A DNA stretch of 64,000 nt, from the NCBI GenBank assembly GCA_046344715.1, contig JBKDKX010000023.1, forward strand, positions 34,969 through 98,968, read 5' to 3'. Positions 8,873 through 18,662 of the stretch are shown in pieces. Made by a program: the position numbers and the translations under genes. Every line of letters begins with the position of its first letter. Within the stretch, counting starts at the first letter, position 1. The notes under the pieces are model-generated. The model was not told the origin of the DNA. It ran no database searches and saw only the letters and a program-made list of their open reading frames with translations. This DNA is from CAZAQK01 sp046344715 (GTDB lineage: Bacteria > Pseudomonadota > Alphaproteobacteria > Rickettsiales > SXRF01).

Positions 8873-10291
8873 TTATGCCGTAGCCAGATTTTCTTCCTTA
8901 CCTGCTTTTGCATTCAGCGAACCGTTATTGGTGATGAATGCATGATACGGCAGGCGTTGGATATGCGCATACAGCACCAGCGAAGTCAGGCCGAAGGTGA
9001 GGAGCGATGACAGGAAGTAGCCATAGCCATAATACGGGAAGCCCCAGCCCACGCTGATATAGGTTAGTACCGTATTGCTGATTAAGAAGAAGAACTGAAT
9101 CCACATCGTCACCTTGCGGCAATCGAAGTAAGACAGCACAATCATTTCAAACAGCACCAGCACATGGAACATGGAGCCCAGTGTACCGAGGCGGAAGATA
9201 CCAATCTGCAGGTAGTTGATGTTAAGCAGCGCGAATATCTGGGCGGCCAGCAATATAGCAGCCAGACACACAGTGCCCTGCACCACAAGGAAGTTGCGGG
9301 TGCTGTTTAAGATGGCCTCTATGATGCGCTGGTGGTTTTTGCGGATGGTGGCAAGCGGCCTGTGTTCTAAAATATCGTGATAGAAACGCTGGTAACGCTC
9401 AAAGAAGTTGGTTTCCACCGAGAACAAAAACACCGCCATGGCTGGCACAATGGTGAGGTAGGCGAGGAACATGCCGCTATCATAATCCGGATAGAAAATC
9501 ATTTTGGAAGGCAGTTCAACGCGCTCCGGCGCATACACCCACATGATCCATTTGTCGATCCAGATGGCGAGGTTGTAGAAGAAACCGCCAACGGCTAGTT
9601 CCCAGTATTTGCGGTAATATTTTTTAAGTTCTGTGCCACGTGTTAAGCGATACGGATATTCTGCCAGTACTTTGGCGATGAGGGAGAATACAATCCATGC
9701 ATTGCCGATATTGAAACCAACCAGCATCCCCACATCCTCGTAGGGTGCTTTGAGCAACTGGGCGCAGATGAAGGCCAGTGCCATGCCGATAGCAAAGGCG
9801 CGGGTTACCGAGGTGTAGTCCTTAAGCGCGGTCATATACACGCCGAGTACCCAGACAGAAGAAATCAGCACCAGATTCACAATGGCATTAATACGCATAC
9901 CAATATCGAGGTTTACATACCAGCCGTAGTAAAACAGCGCGACCGGCAGCAAAAATAGGTTAAGCAGAATCAGGCTGATGAACAGCACCGTGGGCGTGTG
10001 GGTCACGTCTTTTTTATGTATCGAATCGGCCAGATAGCGCGTGATCACCATGAATACGGGTGCGGCGCAAACCAGCGAAAAGCCAAAATTGTAAATGACT
10101 ACGACACGGAAATTGGTGAGCAGGTCATTATTGAAATATTCAGAATAGAGCAGGGTGATGCTACCGATGGCCAGCGCGGTAAACAGCCATGGGCCGGTGG
10201 AGGCCATGGTGGCATGCGTGTAAGCGCGGAAGATGCCAAGCAAATTATCTTTGCGGGTCAGTTTTTTGAGTGCGAATCCAATACCAGCCAT
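8873..10291 (-). CDS. pelG: PelG, Pel polysaccharide membrane transporter
   Basis: Inner-membrane protein of 472 aa with about twelve membrane segments, related to the flippase superfamily, that carries the Pel polymer across the inner membrane together with PelD, PelE and PelF. The N-terminus MAGIGFALKKL followed by a FRAYTHATMASTGPW segment is characteristic of PelG. The length is close to the Pseudomonas protein (456 aa). AAAGGA lies nine bases before the start. It is the last gene of the pel operon. Confidence 0.93.
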   Translation of the reverse strand: MAGIGFALKKLTRKDNLLGIFRAYTHATMASTGPWLFTALAIGSITLLYSEYFNNDLLTNFRVVVIYNFGFSLVCAAPVFMVITRYLADSIHKKDVTHTPTVLFISLILLNLFLLPVALFYYGWYVNLDIGMRINAIVNLVLISSVWVLGVYMTALKDYTSVTRAFAIGMALAFICAQLLKAPYEDVGMLVGFNIGNAWIVFSLIAKVLAEYPYRLTRGTELKKYYRKYWELAVGGFFYNLAIWIDKWIMWVYAPERVELPSKMIFYPDYDSGMFLAYLTIVPAMAVFLFSVETNFFERYQRFYHDILEHRPLATIRKNHQRIIEAILNSTRNFLVVQGTVCLAAILLAAQIFALLNINYLQIGIFRLGTLGSMFHVLVLFEMIVLSYFDCRKVTMWIQFFFLISNTVLTYISVGWGFPYYGYGYFLSSLLTFGLTSLVLYAHIQRLPYHAFITNNGSLNAKAGKEENLATA

Positions 10292-10311
10292 TTTAGTGTC
10301 CTTTTAATGCG

Positions 10312-11796
10312 TTACGCCCATGTGGCATACAGGCCCTGATAGGCCAGATGCTGGTCGTTTTTATTGTAATAGGTGGCAACGCGGCTACGCATCGCCTTGC
10401 CGCATTGCTCATAAAATGCTTTGTCGCGCAGCAAATACAAGATGCCATCTGCCAGTGCAGCTGGGTTTGCCAGCGGCACGATGACACCACCTGCTCCGAG
10501 GGCAGGTTTTTCATCGGCAGCACCAAGTACCATCTCGCGGCAGGCACCCACATCCGTTGCAACAATCGGAATACCTGCGGCGCCCGCTTCCAGAATGGTG
10601 AGTGGTTGCGCTTCAGACAGTGAGCTGAACACCACCACATCAATCTCCGGCAAGTAATCATCAATATTCACGCGGCCGGTGAAGGTAACAGTATCTTTAA
10701 GTGCCAGATATTCCGCGAAATTCATGCATTCACGCGCATAATCCGGGTCTTCATCCACAGGTCCCATGATAAGTACACGCAGATCAGGTACTTGCTCATG
10801 CAGCATGGCCACCGATCGCAGGAAGCCCTTAATGTCCTTAATTGGCACCACGCGGCCAATCAGCGCAATGGTTGGGCGGTTGTGGGCGCGCCTTTGAATG
10901 CTTCCAAAACGCTCCACATCAATACCATTAGGGATAATACGCATACGTTCTGGTGCTGCACCATCGGCTATCTGTGCCGATTGATTGCCGGAGAATAGCG
11001 TAATGATGGGTTCACAGGCAGCGTATGAGATGCGTGAGTAGTTGGTGAATGTTTCCATCCACATATCACGCAGGTTAAGGCGTGTTCGGTCGATGGTGAG
11101 TGCTTTTGATGCCGTTTCTTCCAGCCAGTCGGCGGAGGCAATTTCAATGCGGCGTTCGCTGGTGTAAATACCATGTTCGGTCAGCAGTGCCGGTTTGCCC
11201 AACTCGGTTTTTGCACGGGCGGCAAACAGGCCTGCATAGCCGGTAGAAAGCGCATGATAGGCTTTAGCAGGTGGCAGATCGGCCAGTGCAATGGAGTACA
11301 GGCCGCCAAGCAGCGCACGCCACGACCAGAAATAATCCAGGAACGAGCTTTCGACAAAGGACATCTCATACATTTCAGTGAGCATGTCCCACGCTTCTTT
11401 GCTATCAAGCAGTGTAGCAGCACCGAGTTTGCCTTTATAAGGCGCAAGGGTGGCAATGATTTGATTTAAATCATCCATACCTGCCTTGCCGGTGGTAAGT
11501 GCGGTCAATGGCTCTTTCAAGGCCTGCATCAATGCTTTAGTGGTTTTGCTGTCAAGTGCCGGTACATCCGGCATATCCTGCAAATGTAGGTTGGTCAGGC
11601 TGATGACATTCTTAGGCAGTTCATAGCGTGCCTTTGGGTTTTCATCACGCGGGAGGATGCTTACCACATGGAAGGTCAGGTGGCTTTGCTTGCTGATGAG
11701 TTCATGCGTCCATGAGGCAACACCACCCGCAACATACGGGTAAGAGCCTTCAAGGATAAGGCAGATGTCTGCGTTGTTTACTGGTGACGTCGTCAT
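10312..11796 (-). CDS. pelF: PelF, GT4-type glycosyltransferase of Pel synthesis
   Basis: Cytosolic glycosyltransferase (494 aa) that polymerises the amino sugars of the Pel polysaccharide. The start region with LEGSYPYVAGGVASW is diagnostic for PelF; the C-terminal Rossmann half has the nucleotide-sugar site (IGRVVPIKDIKGF) and the GT4 motif SEAQPLTILEAGAAGIPIV. The start codon overlaps the pelE stop as ATGA. Length matches the Pseudomonas protein (507 aa). Confidence 0.94.
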   Translation of the reverse strand: MTTSPVNNADICLILEGSYPYVAGGVASWTHELISKQSHLTFHVVSILPRDENPKARYELPKNVISLTNLHLQDMPDVPALDSKTTKALMQALKEPLTALTTGKAGMDDLNQIIATLAPYKGKLGAATLLDSKEAWDMLTEMYEMSFVESSFLDYFWSWRALLGGLYSIALADLPPAKAYHALSTGYAGLFAARAKTELGKPALLTEHGIYTSERRIEIASADWLEETASKALTIDRTRLNLRDMWMETFTNYSRISYAACEPIITLFSGNQSAQIADGAAPERMRIIPNGIDVERFGSIQRRAHNRPTIALIGRVVPIKDIKGFLRSVAMLHEQVPDLRVLIMGPVDEDPDYARECMNFAEYLALKDTVTFTGRVNIDDYLPEIDVVVFSSLSEAQPLTILEAGAAGIPIVATDVGACREMVLGAADEKPALGAGGVIVPLANPAALADGILYLLRDKAFYEQCGKAMRSRVATYYNKNDQHLAYQGLYATWA

Positions 11797-12926
11797 ACGC
11801 GCCCTCTTTTACCTTTTGTTTCTGGCATGGCAGGAGTGTTCGCCCAGAATGCCATGGTTTCTGCGAGCACAGGGCTCATTTTGTCGCTATCTACCTTCCA
11901 GCGGCCTTCATGTGCCAGCTGTCGAAGTTCACTGAAACGACCACAGGCAAACAGTGCTTCTGCATACCAGCCCATGAGTGCCTGACTTTTGTGGCCACGT
12001 TCGATGCTCTGGCGCAGCCAGTCAATCGCTCGCAGCGGATCGTTGCTACGCATCAGCAAACGGCCGATTTTTACATGTGTTTCGGTGTCGGTTGGGCGCA
12101 GGTTTAAGTATTCCTGATAATGCTTGAGTGCCTGTGCGCGGTTTTCGCGTTCACGGTCATCATCGAGGATGCCGGTGAAGGCATAATCATCAAAATGTTC
12201 CGCAAGAGCCAGCGTAATAACAGGATTTTTAGGTTGCTCGTTATGCAACTGGTTTAGCTTCATCATACGATGCATGAACTGGTTTTCAATTTTGCTGATT
12301 GCCGTTGCTGCCTGAATACGGATGCTGTTGCTGGAATCACCCAGTGCTTTCTTGAACGCAGGCGCAAAGGTTGGATGGAAGCGCGAAGTCATCTTCGACA
12401 GGGCCATGCGCTTTTGTGCTTCGTTGCCATACCAGATGACATCAAGGAACGGCACCACGCTGTACGGTTTGCTCGATTCATCGCGGCCAACCTGAATATC
12501 ATCATAAATCTGTTGTGATTCATTAGTAACCGGTGATGGGAAAATAGAATTAAACCACACCGTAAATGGTTGTGCATAGCGCATGTACCAGATATGCAGT
12601 AACGCTGAAAGCAGAGTGCCTGCAGCGCCAAATACACCCATTGCCAGCGTGCTTACAAACAGGAGCAGGAAGAAGCGGCCTTCGCGGTCAATGGCTGAAA
12701 ATGCTTTGGCAAGCAAACCAGCGGCGAGTGCCAGTGTAAAATGGAATATCAGTGCTTTGGTGAAGCCGATGGATCCGGCAAAGAAAAACAGCCACGCATT
12801 ATAGCCGTGCAGCACCATGAACAGCGCAGAGGCAAAAATCGCTGCAACGCCGCAGGAACCTACGCGCCTTTCGTCGTGAATGTCTGTGCCTTCAAAATAG
12901 GCTTCGATGGTCTCAGGCTTTTTCAT
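11793..12926 (-). CDS. pelE: PelE-like membrane protein with TPR domain
   Basis: 377 aa. The first part holds about four membrane helices (around residues 25-125), followed by a helical-repeat region: a HEAT-like stretch near residues 175-215 and tetratricopeptide repeats from about 235 to 350 (HYQEYLNLRPTDTETHVKIG). In the known Pel system PelE joins PelD and PelG in the inner-membrane synthase complex. Identity is inferred from position between pelD and pelF, and from the helices-plus-repeat plan; sequence recognition is weaker than for PelF or PelG. Overlaps the pelD end by 14 bp. Confidence 0.8.
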   Translation of the reverse strand: MKKPETIEAYFEGTDIHDERRVGSCGVAAIFASALFMVLHGYNAWLFFFAGSIGFTKALIFHFTLALAAGLLAKAFSAIDREGRFFLLLFVSTLAMGVFGAAGTLLSALLHIWYMRYAQPFTVWFNSIFPSPVTNESQQIYDDIQVGRDESSKPYSVVPFLDVIWYGNEAQKRMALSKMTSRFHPTFAPAFKKALGDSSNSIRIQAATAISKIENQFMHRMMKLNQLHNEQPKNPVITLALAEHFDDYAFTGILDDDRERENRAQALKHYQEYLNLRPTDTETHVKIGRLLMRSNDPLRAIDWLRQSIERGHKSQALMGWYAEALFACGRFSELRQLAHEGRWKVDSDKMSPVLAETMAFWANTPAMPETKGKRGRV

Positions 12927-14256
12927 AAACAGTCTGTACGCTGAATGAGAAGGTTGCGTTGTTTGCGATGCCCTGACTTCGTGCGAGCAGGTCTTTGCGG
13001 ATACGGTCTAACACGATTTCTGCGCCGCGCTTGCTGGTGGCTGGCAATACGATGGAGTAATCATCGCTATGTGCCTGATAGTCGAAGGCAAGATCGATAT
13101 CGCGGAGCACGCGGTTAACTGCGTCCGAAAGCAAACGGCCAAGGCGTGTACGGGTTTCTTCATCAAGGCGTGAGGCATTGGCCACATTGATAACAATCAT
13201 GTTCACATCAAAACCCACGCGTTTTGCAAGTGGTGCAATGAAATCAAGGTAACGGTGGAAGTAGTTGTTGGTGAACATATTGTGGTCTGGGTTTATCATG
13301 CTTTCAGATTTTGCGGTCTGGTACTTGCGGGCATTTACCAGTGCTAGGCTCGCCCATTCGCAGATGGCCGAGAATGATTCAATGGTGCTCAAGTTCAAAT
13401 CAGTGAATCCGAGTGTTTCCACCTTCAGCATACCGATGACTTCACCTGTATTACGATCTGTCAGACTGCCTGCAAGGATACCCTGACCAGAAAGCACATG
13501 CTCATGGTCGGGATTTGCCACGCAAAGCACGCCGCTGTTACCAGCAATAGCAACCGTAAGCGGGTTGCGAGTATCTAATTTACTCTGATACGCATCTTTT
13601 TCTTTCCAGCCATGGGAAAGAGTGAGATCCAAACCTTGCGGTGTCATAGTGTATACCGAAAATTGTTCGGCATTGATGGCGTTGCTTACCAGTTCTTCAA
13701 GGCCGTGCAGTACTTCATCGGGGTTCAGGCGTTCCATGGCTTTTGCGGCATGGTATGCAGAAATAGATGAACGCAGTTGGCCTGCCATACGCAGTTCCAG
13801 ACGTTCTTTAAGTTCTTTCACCCATTGGTATGAACGGCTGATGGTGGATTCACGCTCCATGGAAGAGGAGAGGTCACGTTTCAGCTGGTCGCGTTCACGG
13901 ATATGCATCTGACGGAGTTCGCCAAAAAGCATGGCACCCACTAGCCACAGGAGAGGCAATTTAACGACTGAGAACCAGTAACCATACATATCCTGCTCCA
14001 TGCCCTGTACCGGCATGTTGCCGATGAGCAGGCCAAGGGATGCGGCGATAGCGGCAAAGAGGCCTTCGCGCGTGCCATATTTGCTGGCCACGATCAGCAC
14101 CACAAACCAGAATGGGTGTGGGTTGGTATCCCAGAAGCGGGTTTTATCCAAAAACAGGAAGTCGAACACAATCAGTGCTACGATCATCAGGCCGGTTTCG
14201 ACGATTGCCGAACGGCGGAGGCCATTATTGTTCATGGTTGCAGTGTCCTGTGCCAT
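12913..14256 (-). CDS. pelD: PelD, c-di-GMP receptor of the Pel complex
   Basis: Inner-membrane regulator of 447 aa that activates Pel synthesis when it binds c-di-GMP. Four membrane segments lie at about residues 15-120, then a coiled linker, a GAF domain (about 150-310) and a degenerate GGDEF domain at the C-terminus. The inhibitory-site motif RxxD is kept as RDID (Arg385, Asp388), while the catalytic GGDEF position reads QAHSDDY, so it should bind but not make c-di-GMP. Length agrees with the Pseudomonas protein (455 aa). Confidence 0.9.
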   Translation of the reverse strand: MAQDTATMNNNGLRRSAIVETGLMIVALIVFDFLFLDKTRFWDTNPHPFWFVVLIVASKYGTREGLFAAIAASLGLLIGNMPVQGMEQDMYGYWFSVVKLPLLWLVGAMLFGELRQMHIRERDQLKRDLSSSMERESTISRSYQWVKELKERLELRMAGQLRSSISAYHAAKAMERLNPDEVLHGLEELVSNAINAEQFSVYTMTPQGLDLTLSHGWKEKDAYQSKLDTRNPLTVAIAGNSGVLCVANPDHEHVLSGQGILAGSLTDRNTGEVIGMLKVETLGFTDLNLSTIESFSAICEWASLALVNARKYQTAKSESMINPDHNMFTNNYFHRYLDFIAPLAKRVGFDVNMIVINVANASRLDEETRTRLGRLLSDAVNRVLRDIDLAFDYQAHSDDYSIVLPATSKRGAEIVLDRIRKDLLARSQGIANNATFSFSVQTVYEKA

Positions 14257-14279
14257 TTTTTTGTCTCACATTCTAAACG

Positions 14280-17200
14280 TTAATATTTCCAGCGTAGATA
14301 CGCACCCACACGGGTTACGTTATCATCGCTTTGTCCGCTATCAAGGCCGTAGCCTGCGCGAATTTGCGCATCTACAGACTCAGTCAGTTCATGGGTCAGC
14401 CTGCCTTCAACGGATGGGCCGTGGCCGCCAAGGCGGTCATAGCCATAACCTAAAATCAGGTCGCCATAGGTATACGCGGTAAAATCATACCCAAGATTGA
14501 GCGCAAGGAAGTGCAGCTCACGTGAGCGCATTGGCCCAAGCTGGGAATAAATACCGTTATTATCAAAGCCCTTTTTGTTGCTGGTTTCGTATTCTGCATC
14601 AAACCCGTAAGACACTGCCATAAATGGTTGTGCTTCCATGAGGCGATATACGGCTGCAAATGAAAGGGTAGCAGCAGAGAAGATATTATTGGTGCCATCC
14701 ACATTATAACGCGCATACCCTGGGCCGCCACTGAGTGACAGGTACGGGGTTGGTTTAATGGTATGGTCAAAGCCGATGAAATCACGCGTGGTATCATCCA
14801 GCACAGAGGCCACATAATCCCAGTATGGGCGGTGGTAATCGGCTTTAATTTCCGTTTCACCCAGTGCGTTCAGGAAGTGCCATGCACCACCGGCACCCAG
14901 CGTATCATTGTTAGCAAAGAGTGAACCTTTCAGGAAATTGCCCAGATCCCAGCTATAGATACCGTAAAGTTCCCCGCGCTGGCGGTCGTCGCTGAAACTG
15001 CCCACACGGCCATCAGCAAGGCGCTCTGCTTTTGCTTTTACGTTATTATTTTGCACGATGATGCCAAAAAGTAGGTTTTCATCGGCATAGCCATAACCGC
15101 TGGCGGTGGTGATATACTCATCATCATTGCCGCGGCTTACCCATTCAAAATCAAGCTTCGCACCAGGCGCATAGGTGCGGCGGATGTCTTTATCCAGACG
15201 GGCAATATCTTCGTTGGCGGGTGAAATCTCACGTGCCTGAGCAAGTAGGGCTTGCGCTCGTGGCCAGTTGCCACCGTAATTCTCAGCGTTTGCGGCAAAG
15301 CCAAGGAGCTGTGCGTCATTCTCATATTGCGGCAGCAAATTATTCAGGCGTTCGCTGGCAGCATGTACCTTGCCGGTCTCCAGCTCAAGGCGTGCAGTGA
15401 GCAATTCATAACGCAGTACCGTCTGGCGGGCGATGTTGATTTCCTGTGATTTAAGGTCTGGTACGGTGTGTATTTCAACAGCGTCCTTGCTGGATTCAAC
15501 CTCAAACTTTGAACCCGGTGCGGCGGCAATGAGCAATGTGTCATAGCCTTCGTTCACATAGCCAATACCTTTCTGGCCATCAAACTGCTTGGCAAGATTT
15601 TTAACAGCGTTCTCTCCGCCATTTACGAAAAGCAGCAGTTCGGTATCGCCATTAGCGAGGCGGTAATTCTGTACTTTAGTTACTGGGAGCGTTTCGTTCA
15701 CAGGCGTTATTGCGGTTTTGAAGGTTGCCGCGGGCGGGTTGCTGAGTGTGGTGTTTGCCTGCTGATATTCACGCACTTCAATCAGCGTGTTGGCATAATC
15801 GGCACGCAGAATGTCATCCTGAGGGAAGCGCTGCATACCGTGGCGGAATGCGGCAAGGCCTTCTTCGGTGCGATCTGTCCAGATTAGGCTCTGCGCCTGA
15901 CGGGAAAGTGCTTCTGTATCACCATCGCGCGGGGCATCTGCCAGTGAATCAAGTGCCAGCTGGTAGTAATCTTTCATCAGCTTGGTTTCATGGTCACGGC
16001 GTAGGATTTCAGCATATATATAGTATGCTTCGTAGGCACGCGCATCGGTGGCGCGTTCTTCCGGAGACGTCTGCATATATTGGTTCAGGTAGTGGTAGGT
16101 TTGAGAATAATCTGCCTGATTGTACGCAGTTACACCTGCTTCGCGCAGCATCACCACATTGCCCTGACCTAGTTCAAACAACGTATCGTATGCTGCGCTG
16201 GATTCGCGGTACATGCCAGCATCGCGGGTGGCGCGGGCGTAATGTTTCAACAAATCAGTGCGACCCTGTGTACGGGCGAGTTTATCGATGGTGTTATATT
16301 CTTCAGCGAGTTTACCCTGACGCGCCAGTGCTTCGGTATAACGCGCAGCAATGGCAGGAGAGGCAATATTGTCAGGCGATGCTTCGGCTAGATTGATGAT
16401 GGTTTCATCGGTGGTGGTATCGGAGAGGACTTTTGCCCAGCGGTCACGCTCTTCACCTTCTGCGGTGCGCATACGGCCTGCGATCCATTCCAGCTTATCA
16501 GCAGATGGGCGAGGGCCCCAGAGATACACCAGTGCTTTGGTTTCTTCGCTGTTTGCCGAAGCACCTGCGGCCATTTTGGTCAGGATGGTTTCTGCATCAC
16601 TCTTATAGCCGTTGCCAAGCAATGTATAGGCGACTGAGATTTTATCTTTCTTCGGGGTAGAGGCCTGTGAGGCGTAAGCAACCCAGAATTCACGTGCTTC
16701 ATCATGGTTGCCTTGTTTATCGAGTGTTTCTGCATAGAGCGATGCCCATGAACCGCCTTCAGACAGTGCCAGCTCACGAATATAAGGCATGGCAGGCTCA
16801 ACCTGTTTTGCCGTGATAAGTGCATATACAAGTGCCATTTTTTCTTTGCGTGGCATATCAGAGCGTAGTTTTACCGCCGCATATTCAGACAGTTCTTTAC
16901 GGTATACTTCACTTGCGCCAGAGAGTTTGGCGAGTGCGAATAGGTAATTAGACTCATCATCCGGTGTGCGTGGAGAAACATCGCGCAGCAATTTAAGTGC
17001 TTCTTCATACTGGCCGGTTTTTACATAAGCCTGCGAAAGGCAGGTACGGGAGAGTGAAGATTGTTCCTGAGCAAAAAAACGTTCAGCAATAATCGTTGCA
17101 AGTTCCAGATGCCCATTATTATTGGCAAGGAAGAACATATCGGCCATCAGGCGTGGGTTAGCACTTGAATTGTTAAGTGCAGACCATTTTTCAATAGCTG

Positions 17201-18641
17201 CATTATCGCCAGTGGCTGCAGCATATTTAAGGCGTGCTGATTCAAGCGACTCGGACTGACGATTTTTGGTTTGCTCAAGCAAGTTGCCAGCTTCTTTCCA
17301 TGCTTTAAGTTCCAGATAAATCTCTGCCGCAGAAGCTACATCATTATCAGACGTTTCTTCCCCCGAAGGTAACTTGTTCAGGAAAGTCATGGCACACGCA
17401 GTGTTTCTTTCACGCGCGCAAATGCGGGCGATTTGCATGGTGGAGCTATTACCAATGTCCATGCTTTCGAGTACAGCTAATTTTTCTTTGGTGGATTTAT
17501 CGCCACGGGCGAGTGCAAGAATGGCAGCGAGCACTGGACGAGATTCAGCACTTTCACTGTCTGGAAAATCCTGCTGGAGGCGCGCAAGCATCGCTTTATG
17601 ATCACGCAGCATGGCAAGTTCGGTGAGGCTTGACAGTTGTGCTTCGCTTAAACCTTTAAGATCAACATCTGGCAGCACGGTGGTTGCCGTTTCTTCATCA
17701 TCGCGCACCATGGCCAGATAGAGCAGGCGTTCTTTGAGAACAGGTGCCATTTTGCCGCTGGCATGCAATTCTTTAAGCTGACCATAGACACGCTCTTCAC
17801 GGCCGGTTGCAATTTCAATCAGGATTTTTTCCTGAAGTAAATCAGGCGATGCAGCAATGGCTGCGTCATCATATTTTGCCATGAGCTGGCTGGCTGACTC
17901 AACACTGCCTTTATAATGCAACATATTGATGAGTTTTGCTACGCCCTCATTGTCGCTGCTGTTTGCGGCTTGCCATTCGGTAGCAACTTGCAGTGCTTCT
18001 GTCTGTTGTTTTTCATCAAGCATCAGGCTGACCAGCAGCATGGTGGCATCAAAGTTGAATTGCTCGGGATATTGGGTTTTGAATTTTTTTAGTGTTTCAA
18101 TGGCTTCTGCGTAATTTTTGTTGGCTGCCTGAATATTTGCAAGATCAATGAAATGCTGAGGGGTACTGCCTGATTCAGTGCTGATAATTTCCTGAAGGGT
18201 TTTAACCTGTTTATCATACTCGCTGGTGAAGTTATAAATATCAGAGAGTGTTTTTAGATTTTCAGCGGTTGGGGTTAGTCGGTTGATTTCTTCCAGATTG
18301 CGCAGGTAATCATCGCTACGTTGTGCGTATTGATAGAATGTACCCAGGCGTTTGCGAGCATCCAGATGGGTTGGATTCGCTGCAATAAATTCTTCCATTA
18401 CAAGAATGGCTTTTTCTACATTGCTTTCCTGCAGATATAATTCAGAAAGGTGCATCGCTACATCAACGCTGAGCGTGCCCTTTGCTTTTTGTGTTTCATA
18501 GCTTGCGAGAGCTTCTGCAAAACGCTTATCTTTCATCTGCATAAGGGCAATTTCAGACTGACGTGGAAGTATCGCAAGACTCAGGGCGATAGCTGCTGCC
18601 AGCAATATTGCTACAATCAGATAAGGTTTGGTACTCTTCAT
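14280..18641 (-). CDS. pelB: PelB, TPR plus outer-membrane beta-barrel exporter
   Basis: Exporter of 1453 aa. ATG at 18641 is preferred to a TTG three codons upstream. An N-terminal membrane helix (YLIVAILLAAAIALSLAILP) is followed by some 1,100 residues of tetratricopeptide repeats in the periplasm. The C-terminal 250-300 residues alternate polar and aromatic residues as in a 16-strand porin and end in an aromatic-flanked strand (VTRVGAYLRWKY). It is longer than Pseudomonas PelB (1193 aa), the extra length being in the repeats. It should guide and export the deacetylated polymer. The gene usually following it, pelC, is absent: pelD starts 24 bases downstream. Confidence 0.88.
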   Translation of the reverse strand: MKSTKPYLIVAILLAAAIALSLAILPRQSEIALMQMKDKRFAEALASYETQKAKGTLSVDVAMHLSELYLQESNVEKAILVMEEFIAANPTHLDARKRLGTFYQYAQRSDDYLRNLEEINRLTPTAENLKTLSDIYNFTSEYDKQVKTLQEIISTESGSTPQHFIDLANIQAANKNYAEAIETLKKFKTQYPEQFNFDATMLLVSLMLDEKQQTEALQVATEWQAANSSDNEGVAKLINMLHYKGSVESASQLMAKYDDAAIAASPDLLQEKILIEIATGREERVYGQLKELHASGKMAPVLKERLLYLAMVRDDEETATTVLPDVDLKGLSEAQLSSLTELAMLRDHKAMLARLQQDFPDSESAESRPVLAAILALARGDKSTKEKLAVLESMDIGNSSTMQIARICARERNTACAMTFLNKLPSGEETSDNDVASAAEIYLELKAWKEAGNLLEQTKNRQSESLESARLKYAAATGDNAAIEKWSALNNSSANPRLMADMFFLANNNGHLELATIIAERFFAQEQSSLSRTCLSQAYVKTGQYEEALKLLRDVSPRTPDDESNYLFALAKLSGASEVYRKELSEYAAVKLRSDMPRKEKMALVYALITAKQVEPAMPYIRELALSEGGSWASLYAETLDKQGNHDEAREFWVAYASQASTPKKDKISVAYTLLGNGYKSDAETILTKMAAGASANSEETKALVYLWGPRPSADKLEWIAGRMRTAEGEERDRWAKVLSDTTTDETIINLAEASPDNIASPAIAARYTEALARQGKLAEEYNTIDKLARTQGRTDLLKHYARATRDAGMYRESSAAYDTLFELGQGNVVMLREAGVTAYNQADYSQTYHYLNQYMQTSPEERATDARAYEAYYIYAEILRRDHETKLMKDYYQLALDSLADAPRDGDTEALSRQAQSLIWTDRTEEGLAAFRHGMQRFPQDDILRADYANTLIEVREYQQANTTLSNPPAATFKTAITPVNETLPVTKVQNYRLANGDTELLLFVNGGENAVKNLAKQFDGQKGIGYVNEGYDTLLIAAAPGSKFEVESSKDAVEIHTVPDLKSQEINIARQTVLRYELLTARLELETGKVHAASERLNNLLPQYENDAQLLGFAANAENYGGNWPRAQALLAQAREISPANEDIARLDKDIRRTYAPGAKLDFEWVSRGNDDEYITTASGYGYADENLLFGIIVQNNNVKAKAERLADGRVGSFSDDRQRGELYGIYSWDLGNFLKGSLFANNDTLGAGGAWHFLNALGETEIKADYHRPYWDYVASVLDDTTRDFIGFDHTIKPTPYLSLSGGPGYARYNVDGTNNIFSAATLSFAAVYRLMEAQPFMAVSYGFDAEYETSNKKGFDNNGIYSQLGPMRSRELHFLALNLGYDFTAYTYGDLILGYGYDRLGGHGPSVEGRLTHELTESVDAQIRAGYGLDSGQSDDNVTRVGAYLRWKY

Positions 18642-18662
18642 AATATACAAGCCATAGTAAAG

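Noticed and set aside
15746..16396. 216-codon frame opposite pelB
   Set aside because: Cys/His/Arg-rich composition is typical of an antisense shadow; pelB is clear on the other strand.
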